Notes: generated by a model from the letters alone, not told the origin. DNA of 64,000 nt from GCA-2746795 sp963747345 (GCA_963747345.1 CAVVFA010000024.1:72689-136688); one strand, 5' to 3'; shown: positions 47,508-57,497, counted from the stretch's first letter. Made by a program: numbers and translations.

Positions 47508-49165
47508 ATGACCACCTTTGTTGACCAAGTAAGAGAAATGGGTGTCAAACAAGCCGTCATCGCCAAGAGTGATGAAGTTGTTGAACGCATCACGGCCGGG
47601 ATGAATGTCAACGACATTCGTTCCGCTTTACGCGGTGATGAACCACGCCGCCCCAACCCTCGCTTACGCCCCCACGCCGATGGTTTCTGGCTGCACATTC
47701 GCCCCAGTTTCTACCACAATGAAATTACCCGTGTTTACCCAACATTCCATTTAGGTTGGTTATCAACCTTTATGTTTGTATGGGAAACCATCACCGGTAT
47801 TTTCTTGATGATTTTCTATACGCCCAGTCCCCTGATTGCTTACGGCAATATGTGGAATATCTTAGCCAATGTGCCCTTGGGACAGCTGATGCGCAATATG
47901 CACCGTTTGGGTGCAGAAGTGATGGTTATTGTGGTGGCGCTCCATATGCTGAGAACGTTTATCACAGGTAGTTATAAGAAAGCCGCGCCAGTTTACCTGG
48001 GTCACTGGTATGATTTTGTTGGTGCTGACGCTGATGCTCAGTTTCAGCGGTTATTTACTGCCCTGGGATCAATTAGCTTATTGGGCGTTGACGGTGTTCC
48101 TGAGTGGTGCTGAATCTGCGCCAGCTCCGCCAGTTGTAAACCAAAATGTGCTGTTGATTTTGCAAGGTGGCCCCTCATTGGGCGCTGGTGGTTTACTCCG
48201 CTGGTATTTGCTCCACGTTTTATTGATGCCGTTGATTTTAGGCATTTTCTTCTTCGTCCATTACTACAAAGTCGTTTTGCACGGTTTCTCATTACCGCCT
48301 GGTCGTGAAGAAATTGGTGATGACACAGCTAAACGTGTACCTCGGACGGAACGTACTTATTTCATCCCAGACATTTTAACAAGTGAATTGATGTGGACAG
48401 CATTACTATCCTTGTTTTTGGTTGCTGGGGCGCTTTGGTTCTGGGATGCGCCGTTGGAGCATCATGCAGACCCGGTGGTGACGCCGCTGCATGTGGTGGC
48501 TCCCTGGTATCTTTCTTGGTCACAGGGTTGGCTGAAATTGGGCGACAAGATGTTGGTAGTGGGTTTTATTCCGCTGCTTCTAGTCGCTTTCATTGTGATG
48601 CCTTACTTTGAAGTGGGCAAGAGCCGACGGTATGCCAACCGCCGCGTTGGTTTGAGCGTTTCTATGCTCTTTATTGCCTTTATGTTGGTTTCTAACTGGA
48701 TGGGCTCTCCTGAATATCTCGTTGAATCTTCACCTGATATTGAAGTGGCGACAAAGATTTTACCAGAAGAAGGCGTTAGTCCGTTACTGGGTGTACCGCC
48801 GGAATATCTTGTGGGAGGGTGAATTTTTGCCGGGACAAGTACTTGATGACAACCCCCATCTGACATATGCGTTAGAAGCATTTGCTGAACAAATGGCCTT
48901 GCATAGCTGCACCAATCAAGGTTCAGCAGAAATTGGAGGCATTGCATTGCCCGCTTGTCAACCAGATGATAACAAGATGCCTGATCCTTTTGCTAAATTG
49001 ATTATTGAACCATATCAGGAAGGGCTGATGAAACTTATTATCCACATTGAGGCAGAGGATCCGGAAAATCCTGGTGAATTCCTCAATTTCCTCGATTGGG
49101 AAGGGTTCCGTCACGAGGATGCCAACTATGAGGAGGAATGCACTTACATCAACAAGTCTTGTTAA
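47508..49165 (+). CDS. Fused cytochrome b (b6/subunit IV type) with hydrophilic C-terminal tail, two frameshifts
   Basis: Quinol-oxidising core of the bc complex. The first part has FWLHIRPSFYHNEITRVYPTFHLGW and MRNMHRLGAEVMVIVVALHMLRTF, with the haem-binding His pairs. Near 47993 the frame moves by +1 and continues TWVTGMILLVLTLMLSFSGYLLPWDQLAYW, then the PEWY-like loop region and four more membrane helices (subunit IV part). Near 48811 a second +1 leads into a soluble tail of about 115 residues with EGEFLPGQVLDDNPHL, ending at 49165. Total about 552 residues. Both changes are single extra bases and probably artefacts. The tail has Cys residues but no haem motif. Confidence 0.9.
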
Positions 49166-49219
49166 TCTTTATAGATTATTTTTGACTGATGTTTAAGGCA
49201 TAAAAAAGGAAAGACATCT

Positions 49220-50069
49220 ATGCAAGTTAAAGTAACGATTGGAACGATTGCATTTATGCTCATGATGATTATTTTTGGGTATGCAGCGCTGCGGGAACCG
49301 GCTCGGTTAGAACGGTATACGGATGCTGAACTTGGCCGTTCGGTGGAAACAGGTGCTCATTTATTCAACCAAAACTGTGCTAATTGTCATGGAGAAAATG
49401 GTCTGGCGGTTGATTGTAAAGACCCGGCTACTGGTGAAGAGATTGGCTGCATTGGTCTGCCACTCAACAGTAATTTACTGTTATGTGGGGATGTGTCTGC
49501 TCGGATGGAAGCGATGAACTGGCAAGGGTCTAAAGCTGCGTTCATTCAAAGTACGATTGCTTCTGGACGACCTGGGACCGCAAATGCCAACATGGTCTAG
49601 TGAGTTTGGCGGGGCGATGCGCCCGGATCAGGTTCGTAATGTGGCAAACTTTGTGTTGAATTTTGAAACTGAGGAATTGTGCAGCCAGCCGATTATTACG
49701 TATGATTGGCAAGAAAACGTGGATGATTTCTTGGCTGAACAAGAAGTGGCTGATGCGGCAAAGGGTAAGGCATTGTTTACCACCTATGGTTGCTCTGGTT
49801 GCCATGGTATTCCAGATGAAGGGACACCCGGAGCCGTTGGTCCTGATTTGGCGAATATTGCTGAAGATGGGGCGCTGCGAGTGGAAGGACAGACGGCTGA
49901 ACAGTATGTTTATGAGTCTGTTTTGAATCCGAGTGTGTTTATTACACCGGAGTGCCCGAATGGCCCATGTACTGGCCCGCCAAGTGCGATGCCTTCGACG
50001 TTTGCGGCGCGTATGAGTGCGAGTCCGCAAGATATGGCTGATATTCTGGCATACTTGCTTGGTGAATAG
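49220..50069 (+). CDS. Membrane-anchored di-heme cytochrome c, one frameshift
   Basis: Electron carrier of the same complex. An N-terminal membrane helix is followed by two c-type haem sites, CANCHG (about residue 55) and CSGCHG (about residue 195). The frame moves by +1 near 49578 (from ASGRPGT to QMPTWSSEFGG). Axial Met candidates are in QMPTWS and SAMPSTF. The C-terminus DMADILAYLLGE is the usual last helix of cytochrome c. About 282 residues. It ends the operon; a stem-loop (50076-50093) and a terminator (50122-50147) follow. Confidence 0.92.
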
Positions 50070-50121
50070 AATCAATAACCACTAAAGTGGTTACGTTACT
50101 ACAAACGATTAGTTTTGAGAA

Positions 50122-50147
50122 AGCCCGACGCGAGTCGGGCTTTTTTT
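50122..50147 (+). terminator. Rho-independent terminator after the cytochrome operon
   Basis: AGCCCGAC and GTCGGGCT form an 8-bp G/C-rich stem with a GCGA loop, followed by seven T bases. Confidence 0.92.
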
Positions 50148-50330
50148 ATGACGGCTACAGGGATTTAGAAATGAATGGATTGGGGTTTTGGGTAGGCGAA
50201 GTGTTTTTGGGAGGCAGCGATTGGGGTGTGCTGCGCTTGCTGAATAGGCTGTTTGATGAAGAGTTTGCTTGGTGAGGGCTGACCTGTAACGGACTTTGAC
50301 AGGCGCAGCCCTTGTTTTGAATGTTAAATC

Positions 50331-51283
50331 TTAGGAGCCTTTAACGGCCGTTCCGCATTTCCGGCAAAACTTATCATTCCCAGTATAATTGCGTTGCCAC
50401 ATTGATGACAAAAACGGGCTTTCCCAGTTGATTTTGCAGCAGAGGTTGTCCGTTTGGGATGTGGTTTGCGACTTTTATTCGCTGGTTGTGTTTTACGGGT
50501 GGCTACTTGCCAGGTGATAACAACGGCCAGTCAGAATGACACCAATCAAACCGACGACCAAGGCCCAGTTGATATTATCTAAAGAAAAAGAATTAGATGA
50601 TGAAGTGGTTGGGCTAGTGGCGTGGTGCTAGACTGCTGTTTGCATTTGTTGCTGGCGCAGGGTTAGCCGCAGGCAAGCTGTTAATTGATAATTGGGGTGT
50701 TGCCATCTCATAGTCAACGGTAATGTTAAATGGTTCGCCAGCCGCGATTGAGTTTGGTGGGTAAGTGTAATAAGTGAATCCATCTGTGGTATCAGTGACG
50801 ACATTGGCGTTTGCCGGAGTGACATTCATGTTGGTAGCCCCTATCGGCTGTTGTACGGCGGCTAAAACCCCTTCCACAGGGATGTCTGACAGCCAGTCAA
50901 AGGAAAAGGCTGTGGATATTGCCGATTGTTTCATAGGGGACGTAATATTCAATGCGGAAACGGGGATCTGGTATCGTGAACGTGAGTTGCCCATTTTCAG
51001 CTGTGTATTGAACATCATCGAGCATTTGATTTTCACTGGTGATGCGGGCGACGGCATTGATTTGAGCATCTTCAGAGATGGGGATGGTGACGGTTGCGGG
51101 CAGTGGCGTGTCGGGGGGTAGTGTACCTGTCATGAGTATTAAAACGCTGGGTTCGTCGTAATCGGGCCAGATGTCGAGGATGAGCGTTTCGATATTGGTG
51201 GCGGGCAGTTGGGCTTGGGCGGAGGTGGCGAAAAATAAGCTAAACAGGGCTATCATAAAAATGGGGAGAAATGTTTTCTTCAT
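50331..51283 (-). CDS. Secreted/membrane protein with C-terminal zinc ribbon, several frameshifts
   Basis: I do not recognise the whole. The N-terminus (MKKTFLPIFMIALF, ending SAQAQ) is a cleavable signal peptide. Two beta-rich stretches follow, then a membrane segment (NINWALVVGLIGVIL) and a basic cytosolic tail ending in a double zinc knuckle, FCHQCG and FCRKCG. To read it through, extra bases must be removed near 50910, 50633 and 50530, and one base restored near 50385. About 317 residues. The zinc ribbon after a single membrane helix is typical of small Chloroflexota sensors or scaffolds. It is downstream of another zinc-ribbon gene on the same strand. Confidence 0.6.
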
Positions 51284-51335
51284 AGTGTTTGTGGTCTCTT
51301 CAGTGAAAGTTTGTTGGAGAATTTTACCGTACTTG

Positions 51336-51632
51336 TCATGAACCACGCAGTCGTATGCGGTTGGCTCGGCAGTGAGGACACTCCAATTCTGTATAATCTC
51401 GGCCACAAGTGCGGCAGGTTCGTGTTTCGACGGGGCGTTCGTCGGCCAAGGAGCCAAGAACGACGACGATTTCTTCTTCTTGGTGCAAGGTAAGCCAGTT
51501 TTCGAGATCGTGATTGCCAATGTGCCAACGGCCGTTTTCATCCTGCGTTACAATACCTGTCATCGAGTCTAAACCCATCTCGTAGGCGGCTGTGGCTAGT
51601 TTATGAATGGCTGCGCGTCGTATGGCCGACAT
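51336..51632 (-). CDS. Small zinc-ribbon protein of unknown function
   Basis: About 98 residues. It opens with a helical region (MSAIRRAAIHKLATAAYEMG) and ends with two Cys pairs, CRTCG and CPHC, spaced as in a zinc ribbon, followed by a basic tail. The ATG at 51632 follows GAGAGG; a TTG 24 bases upstream is an alternative. It precedes the signal-peptide/zinc-ribbon gene by about 50 bases, so the two are probably co-transcribed. No function can be assigned. Confidence 0.7.
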   Translation of the reverse strand: MSAIRRAAIHKLATAAYEMGLDSMTGIVTQDENGRWHIGNHDLENWLTLHQEEEIVVVLGSLADERPVETRTCRTCGRDYTELECPHCRANRIRLRGS

Positions 51633-51740
51633 CTTCTCTATCCTCTCGTTGCTCAAACTAAGAGCGTGGCCTATTATACAGTAAGTTTAAAAATTGGTTT
51701 GCAGATAGACGAGAACTAATCTTTATCTCAGGAGGTTCTG

Positions 51741-52316
51741 ATGACAGACGGCGTACAGAAATTAGAGCAAGACCTCGCCATTTTAGCCGCGATGGCGGCA
51801 CAGATGGATGATTATCTGAAGAGCGATATTCTCTTTTGGAAGATGGGACAAAGCGGAATGCCGATGCTGACGTTGGGCGGCTATCTGATGCGCCAATATC
51901 GACTGCTGACGCTTTCGGATTTGTTATCTGAGGCGCAACAAGGGGAATTGGAAACGGCCGTTATCCAATTCAACGCCGCCTTAACCGAAAAAATTGTGCG
52001 CTTTGAGGCCAAAGCAAATAATGAACTAGAAGCGCGTATTCGCCAGTTTGAAGCGTATCTGCGCGATTTACGCAAAGGGCAAGTGACAGGGATGAATTAC
52101 GGAACGGCCGTTGAGCCACGCGCCATGATAGCCGCCCTCATCGACAAATTACGCAAAGCACCTTACCAATTCGACCATCAAATTCCAGACCGCATTGAAA
52201 CTCTGGACAGAAGCCTGCATCAACGCTGGATTCCTGGAGGCTTTGTCTGGGCAAAAGCATGGCAACCAGCCTATCCCCCAGACGAGTTCTGGTGGCTCTA
52301 TGGCAAACCCAACTGA
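51741..52316 (+). CDS. Conserved protein of unknown function, paralogue 1
   Basis: A soluble protein of 191 residues, mostly helical, with no signal peptide. It shares motifs with the next gene: LTLGGYLMRQYRL (about residue 43), FNAALTEKIVRFEAKANNELEARIR, an Arg in VEPRAMIAALIDKL and the aromatic C-terminus FWWLYGKP. The start follows AGGAGG. I do not recognise the family. Palindromes lie at 51953 and 52101. The tandem pair suggests a recent local duplication. Confidence 0.75.
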   Translation: MTDGVQKLEQDLAILAAMAAQMDDYLKSDILFWKMGQSGMPMLTLGGYLMRQYRLLTLSDLLSEAQQGELETAVIQFNAALTEKIVRFEAKANNELEARIRQFEAYLRDLRKGQVTGMNYGTAVEPRAMIAALIDKLRKAPYQFDHQIPDRIETLDRSLHQRWIPGGFVWAKAWQPAYPPDEFWWLYGKPN

Positions 52317-52418
52317 AAATGCTTGACGCATGAATAAGCAACTCTGTATGATGTAAGTATTAACATTCGTAAACCGATTATGGATCGGGAGCTTCAACAA
52401 TCGAAAAGGGGGTTTGCA

Positions 52419-53000
52419 ATGAGTGAAACGAACGAAACGCTAGCCCAAGATTTGAGAGCCTTAGAAGTCATGGTTGAAGGGATGAACGCCTATCTTGCCA
52501 GCGACGCCACCCATTGGGCGATGACTGGTGATAATATGCCAAAGAAATTAACGATTGGCGGGTGTTTAATGCGCCAGGATCGCTTACAGATGGTTCGTAG
52601 GCAGCTTGGAATTGCGGATCAGGCACGATTAGATAAATGCCTCGACAGCTTCAATGCAGGCTTGACCAACCAGATTGTACGATCTGAAAGTAAATCTCAT
52701 GATGAATTACACGCCCGCCTACGAGAATGGACATCCTATCTCCATGATGCCACCAGCAAAATGGCGACAGAGCGAGAGTATTACGCGAATGTGGTTGACA
52801 CACGTATTGTCATCACTGCACTCATCAACAGACTATCACAGCCACCGTATCAATTGAATGCCCGTCTGGAGCAGGAGGTTGCTCAAATGGATGCACGTCT
52901 CAGAGGGCAATGGCAATCCAGCGAATTTATCTTAGATCCAATTTGGGAAAAGGCATATTCGCCCTCTCACTATTGGTGGCTGTATGGGTGGCCGAAGTAG
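52419..53000 (+). CDS. Conserved protein of unknown function, paralogue 2
   Basis: 193 residues, paralogue of the preceding gene. It keeps LTIGGCLMRQDRL, FNAGLTNQIVRSESKSHDELHARLR, VDTRIVITALINRL and the C-terminal YWWLYGWP. The ATG at 52419 is preceded by AAAGGGGG at a good distance; an in-frame ATG at 52380 is less likely. Unlike its sister it has no palindrome copies in the coding sequence. The function is unknown; helical length and conserved Arg/Trp suggest a binding rather than a catalytic role, which is a guess. Confidence 0.75.
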   Translation: MSETNETLAQDLRALEVMVEGMNAYLASDATHWAMTGDNMPKKLTIGGCLMRQDRLQMVRRQLGIADQARLDKCLDSFNAGLTNQIVRSESKSHDELHARLREWTSYLHDATSKMATEREYYANVVDTRIVITALINRLSQPPYQLNARLEQEVAQMDARLRGQWQSSEFILDPIWEKAYSPSHYWWLYGWPK

Positions 53001-53055
53001 TGTGCGAAGTGATAGATAGGTGCGACGCACTTTGAAAATGCGGCACACCTCGGAG

Positions 53056-54246
53056 TTAAGAAGAAGTTTGTGGTGAGTCGGTCCAGATAGATTGGGGCGG
53101 CTTGACTGGTACAAAATCTGGATTGCCCCATTGTGTTTGTTTAATAAACCAGCCTACGGCACTCCATAATAGACTAATCATCCAAGAAGGCCATGATTTA
53201 TAAGCCAGTTTCGCCGCTTTGGTACGAAGTTCAAGCTGTTTGAATAGAGAATCCTCTAGCAGTAAATCACGATAATTGGTGTAACTGTAATCTTCTTGAG
53301 CGAAGGCATAGTTGATGGCGTCTGCCGCCACTTTGCCGTAGCCGAGGGCAAAGGAAATGCCTTCACCCATCAACGGATCAGCTCCGGCTGCATCCCCCAC
53401 TAACAACACATGGGGTTTGGCGAACTGTGCATTTTTATCCCACCAACGAAGAGGATGCCCTTTGAGTTTGTAATTTTCTAGATCACGGTCACGCTCGGCC
53501 ATCGCACTGGTGAGGGTGGTTTTGAGGTCTGCTTTGGGGCGTTTGGTTTGGGTGCGGCTGTCGAACAGACCCCGGTTCATGAATGGTTTTTTGTCCACGT
53601 AGCTAGGGAAATCCCAGTAGTAGCCTTGTAGGCCAAACGTTGTCGTCTGATCGAACTCAAAAACGGCAACCCGTTCTTGGAATTCGGGTGTGGTGGCTGG
53701 ATTTTCGGGGGTAAGTACTTCAACGAGACGCGCTACATGGGAATTCCCTTCCCATTTGAGCGTCCGGCGTACAAAGCTTTTGGAGCCATCAGCCGCGACC
53801 ACTGTTTTGGCGTGGAATGTCGCTTGCTCAGTAATGACTTCGACAAAATCGTCATGTGGGATGATGTTTTTAACGCCTTCCCCTTGGCGAACTTCGACGC
53901 CATGTTGTTCGGCTGTTTGCACGAGCCAATGGTCAAATTCATCACGGCGAACAATGGTGAATACGGGCTTGCCGAAGAATGAATATTGCTTATTGCGGTA
54001 TGTTAATCTGGCTTCGTGTACGTCAAAGTGGTTGGGTTCCAGTTCTAGTCCCAATTGGGAGATGATGTTGCGCCCCATGTGGGTAATGCCGCCGCCGCAC
54101 AGTTTTTCGCGGGGATGTATCGCTTTATCGACGATGACAATGCGTTTGGCCCAGGCTGGATCGCTTTTGACAAGATGTAAGGCTGTAGAGGTGCCTGATG
54201 GTCCCGACCCGACGATCAATACGTCTACATGTTGAATGTCCGACAT
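53056..54246 (-). CDS. Geranylgeranyl-reductase-family FAD-dependent oxidoreductase
   Basis: A flavoprotein of the geranylgeranyl reductase/ChlP-like group, which saturates isoprenoid chains. It has the FAD-binding DVLIVGSGPSGTSTALHL at the N-terminus, the conserved KLCGGGITHMG loop, the VVAADGSKS strand and the second FAD motif HVLLVGDAAGADPLMGEGISFAL. About 396 residues, full length. The start follows AGGAGG. Possible substrates are menaquinone side chains or polyprenyl lipids. It stands alone; the hairpin at 54278-54304 lies upstream. Confidence 0.88.
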   Translation of the reverse strand: MSDIQHVDVLIVGSGPSGTSTALHLVKSDPAWAKRIVIVDKAIHPREKLCGGGITHMGRNIISQLGLELEPNHFDVHEARLTYRNKQYSFFGKPVFTIVRRDEFDHWLVQTAEQHGVEVRQGEGVKNIIPHDDFVEVITEQATFHAKTVVAADGSKSFVRRTLKWEGNSHVARLVEVLTPENPATTPEFQERVAVFEFDQTTTFGLQGYYWDFPSYVDKKPFMNRGLFDSRTQTKRPKADLKTTLTSAMAERDRDLENYKLKGHPLRWWDKNAQFAKPHVLLVGDAAGADPLMGEGISFALGYGKVAADAINYAFAQEDYSYTNYRDLLLEDSLFKQLELRTKAAKLAYKSWPSWMISLLWSAVGWFIKQTQWGNPDFVPVKPPQSIWTDSPQTSS

Positions 54247-54277
54247 CGTTTTCGTGTCCTCCTACGAATGCTTTTTG

Positions 54278-54304
54278 GCTGAGAACCTCTTGGAGGTTCT
54301 CAGC
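54278..54304. repeat. Perfect 12-bp stem GCTGAGAACCTC / GAGGTTCTCAGC
   Basis: The arms are separated by three bases. It lies between the amidase gene (ending at 54314) and the flavoprotein start on the minus strand and belongs to the AACCTC-GAGGTT type also seen at 19277-19336. No T run follows on the minus strand. Confidence 0.85.
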
Positions 54305-54313
54305 CTATCCTTC

Positions 54314-57073
54314 CTATTTTGTGATAACAGGGAGCATTATAGCATGAGGAATGGCTTTTGCCTGACTGGTACTCATATCAGAGGTGGGGTGGGGAGGCTC
54401 CTGGTTTCCGGCTTTATCGATGGCTTGTGTGCGGAAATTGTAAACTTGGCCGGGGACTGGTGGGGTGAAGGCGGCACCTTCTGTCCAGGGGATCCAGTCG
54501 GATGTGCCTTCGGCTTGATATTCCAGGTTGATGTGGCTGATGCCGGCGTGGGCGTCTGTGCCGGTGGTGGTGACCAGGTAGAGATTGTGGGTGAGGGTGT
54601 AAACGGCCGTTACCGTTGAAGTTGGTGGCGTCGTATCCAGTCCAAACTGGGTTGGTTCTGATGTCACCCTGTTCGTCAGACTGGGCAGGGGCGGTGTGAA
54701 ATCGACGCTTGTGCGCCAATAAAGTGGGCCATCAGCTACCGTCAATGGAAACGTATGTTGCGTGGCCGCATTGTTGGTTTGGGCGGTGGCGACAATATGG
54801 GCAAAAGCGTCGTCTGTGGCCACTTCGATGGTGGAATTGTTTACGGTGTTTATTTCTGTGAGCGTCCAGTTGAAAGCGACGGTGGGATTATTTGTCCAAC
54901 TACCGATGGGGCTGCTGTTTTGGGCGCTGGGGTTAAACATGATGGTCGCCTGATCAGAGCGCATGTCGCCGCTGTTGGCTGTTTCGGTGTTGCCGGCGCT
55001 GTCGATTGCCTGGCTGCGGAACCAGATGAGGTCGCTGGTATGGGGGAGCGTGAGGGCATTGCTGGTAGCGGTTGTATGGGTCAGCCAGCGCGTCCAGGTG
55101 GACGCGCTTTCTGATTTGTAGTCGATGTTGTAGCTGGCGATGCCGGAGGTGGCGTCGCTGCCTGTCCAGGTGACGTCAAATGTGTTGGTGTAGGCGTGGT
55201 GGGTTAGGCTGCTCACGCTTGAGGCTGGGGCGACGCTGTCGATGCCGAAGCGAGTGGGTGTGGAGCGTGTTGTCGTGCCGCCGGTGTTGGCAGAAACGCG
55301 CCAGTACAGGTTGGGGTAGTTTTGGGTGAAGGTGTGTTGGGCGGTGGTAACGGCCGTTTCCCACGCTTTTGTTTCGATCACATTTGTAAACGTCGCATCG
55401 GTCGCAATTTCCAGGGTGATTGATTGTACCAAAGAAGGATAATCAATCGTCCACGCAAAATCGACGGCTTGTTGGGTGAGCCAGGCGGTGTTTGCCGGTG
55501 TCATATTTGTGACAGTGGCCTCTGTAGCCAGCTTGAAACGCACGTCGTCGAACCAGATGCCCACGCCTTCATCGGTGGTGGTTAGGTCTGTGAGGCGCAG
55601 GGTGTTGTTTCCGGCGGTTAGTTCATAGGCGCCGAGCGTCATCCACAATCCCACATTTGCTTGATGGCTGACAACGGCCGTTTTCTTGGTTTTGCCATTA
55701 TCAATTACATAAGTGGCTCCAGCCGTTTCTGAGTTATTCGTGTCGCAATAAGGGGCATACACTTGAATCTCATACAAGTCGGTTTCCGGCACTGTGAGCC
55801 GCCATTCGCCCCAGTTGGTGCTGTTGGCTGGATTGATTTCTGTCCAGGTGTAATAGGCATGGCCTTGCCAGCCACAGCCGCGTTCCGATGCAAACCAGCT
55901 AACCGGGGCTTTGGTGAAGGCACTGCTTTCTTCACTGACAAACGTATAGGGTGAGACTTGGCCCATACGGGTGACAACTTCTTTACGCAGCCAGGGAAGT
56001 AGGTCTTGGGCATTACCCCCAGGGCAAAGTGTGTTCGTACCACCGTACACATCCCGGTGTCCCATGATGTGGGGCAAACCATGCCCCAGATTTACCATGC
56101 CGCTGGCATCATAAATTTCAATATCGCGTTGATCGGCTTTCCAGGCGAATAAGTTAGCTAAGGCATTGAGCATGGCGTAAGGCGGCACACCAGTGACGGG
56201 ATACTCTGCGGCATTGGTGAATGTGCCCATGAGTGCCGTACCCATGCTGCCCGTATTGGCCCCGCCCGCATGAATGCCGACGACATCCAGGTTTAGATAA
56301 TCTTCATTCATGTGGCCTTCATAGATGACGCCGTTGCGGTCTATCAGATAGTTGTAGCCAATATCGCCCCACTCTTGATTATCTCGATGGTAGATATAAA
56401 TGGCACGCATGGTATCGGCCCAGTTCACATTGTCATTGCTGGAGACTGTGTGGTGGACGATCAGATGGGTGGCTGGCGCATATTCCAGATCCTCAGTATC
56501 GTCGCACGTATCATAAATGCACCAGACACCGCGGCTGACAACTGTCGGACGCGGGTAGCCATCTGTGGCAGATGTCAGGGTTTGGGCATCCATTTGTTGC
56601 TGTTGTTTTAGCATTTCTTCGGTGGTGGGGCCTTCTGTAGTATTGATGAAGGTGAAGGATAGTTGAGAAGGCAGTGTGCTATTTTCGCTGTGAATTTCAT
56701 ATTGAATGAAGAGATGAGTGCTGTCTGCTTCTGGCACGACAATCATATCGCCCACGACTTCTGCATCCTCGGCGGCATCGGGTAGATTCCAATCTTCGTG
56801 CGCCTGGATGTGGTGCCACTCGCTCCAATTTAGGCCATCTCGGGAGGTGCGTAGTTCGATTTCTACCGATTCTCCAGAAGGTAGCCAACTGGGAACGACG
56901 GCGTTGAAGTCGAATGGTGCTTCCAGGGACGTGATTGATTGAAGCTGATTTTCGTTTGGGTTAACGGTAATGGTTTCGATAGCGGCTTCTGGGATGGATT
57001 GGGTGGCGGCGGGCAGAAAAACGGCCGTTAACAGCACAGCCATACCGATAAATACCAACACTTTATACTTCAT
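54314..57073 (-). CDS. Secreted N-acetylmuramoyl-L-alanine amidase (PGRP/Amidase_2) with carbohydrate-binding and Fn3-like domains
   Basis: A large extracellular peptidoglycan hydrolase. A signal peptide (MKYKVLVFIGMAV...) precedes a beta domain, then the amidase domain (about residues 180-370), with the zinc ligands in LIVHHTVSS, MGHRDVYGG and TLCPGG and the Tyr in IGYNYLIDRNGVIYEG. Next comes a golvesin/CBM-like domain (ETAGATYVID, VGIWFDDVRF) and three or four Fn3-like repeats, ending PHAIMLPVITK, a hydrophobic/basic tail common in secreted Chloroflexota proteins. About 919 residues. The ATG at 57073 follows AGAGGAG; a 19-codon upstream extension was not used. Frame intact. Confidence 0.9.
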   Translation of the reverse strand: MKYKVLVFIGMAVLLTAVFLPAATQSIPEAAIETITVNPNENQLQSITSLEAPFDFNAVVPSWLPSGESVEIELRTSRDGLNWSEWHHIQAHEDWNLPDAAEDAEVVGDMIVVPEADSTHLFIQYEIHSENSTLPSQLSFTFINTTEGPTTEEMLKQQQQMDAQTLTSATDGYPRPTVVSRGVWCIYDTCDDTEDLEYAPATHLIVHHTVSSNDNVNWADTMRAIYIYHRDNQEWGDIGYNYLIDRNGVIYEGHMNEDYLNLDVVGIHAGGANTGSMGTALMGTFTNAAEYPVTGVPPYAMLNALANLFAWKADQRDIEIYDASGMVNLGHGLPHIMGHRDVYGGTNTLCPGGNAQDLLPWLRKEVVTRMGQVSPYTFVSEESSAFTKAPVSWFASERGCGWQGHAYYTWTEINPANSTNWGEWRLTVPETDLYEIQVYAPYCDTNNSETAGATYVIDNGKTKKTAVVSHQANVGLWMTLGAYELTAGNNTLRLTDLTTTDEGVGIWFDDVRFKLATEATVTNMTPANTAWLTQQAVDFAWTIDYPSLVQSITLEIATDATFTNVIETKAWETAVTTAQHTFTQNYPNLYWRVSANTGGTTTRSTPTRFGIDSVAPASSVSSLTHHAYTNTFDVTWTGSDATSGIASYNIDYKSESASTWTRWLTHTTATSNALTLPHTSDLIWFRSQAIDSAGNTETANSGDMRSDQATIMFNPSAQNSSPIGSWTNNPTVAFNWTLTEINTVNNSTIEVATDDAFAHIVATAQTNNAATQHTFPLTVADGPLYWRTSVDFTPPLPSLTNRVTSEPTQFGLDTTPPTSTVTAVYTLTHNLYLVTTTGTDAHAGISHINLEYQAEGTSDWIPWTEGAAFTPPVPGQVYNFRTQAIDKAGNQEPPHPTSDMSTSQAKAIPHAIMLPVITK

Positions 57074-57497
57074 AGGGATACTCCTCTTTCTTGAAAACAT
57101 GGTTTGTCTCAGACTGATGAATGATAACAAGCTAATCCTGTAAGCAGGGTGAAAGGAAGCTGAGTATTCTGTGCAAAAAGGGTGAATTTTATAGGGAATG
57201 GGGGAAACGGCCGTTTTGTCACGAGAAAAGTTGACTGTACTGAAAAAACCACAGATGATGCAGATTTTTCTCTCGATTAATCCCGAGTCATTTCGTCTTT
57301 ATATTGGCTTTTTCGGTAGAGTCAAAGTTAATGGAAGACACAGGGCAGGCACAGAGCGCCACTGAGGAAAAGAAAGAACGCCATAGTGGAGATTGAATAG
57401 GTTACTAATATATTTTATATAGGTTATAAATAAGATATCAATAGGCTATGAATAAGTTATAATAGGAGAAAGTAAAGAGGAAGCAAGGAGGTGTGGT
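57074..57497 (+). promoter_or_regulatory. Divergent intergenic region with three 22-bp-spaced repeats
   Basis: ATAGGTTAC, ATAGGTTAT and ATAGGCTAT begin at 57397, 57419 and 57441, exactly 22 bases apart, in an A/T-rich stretch just before AAGGAGG and the gene at 57498. The last two are part of longer copies (ATAGGYTATRAATAAG). The spacing of about two helical turns suggests an operator or iteron. The rest of the 424 bases holds one palindrome (57207) and no gene. Confidence 0.7.

Noticed and set aside
50087..50275. Small plus-strand reading frame after the cytochrome operon
   Set aside because: It runs through the terminator hairpin and T run and has no ribosome site or recognisable sequence.
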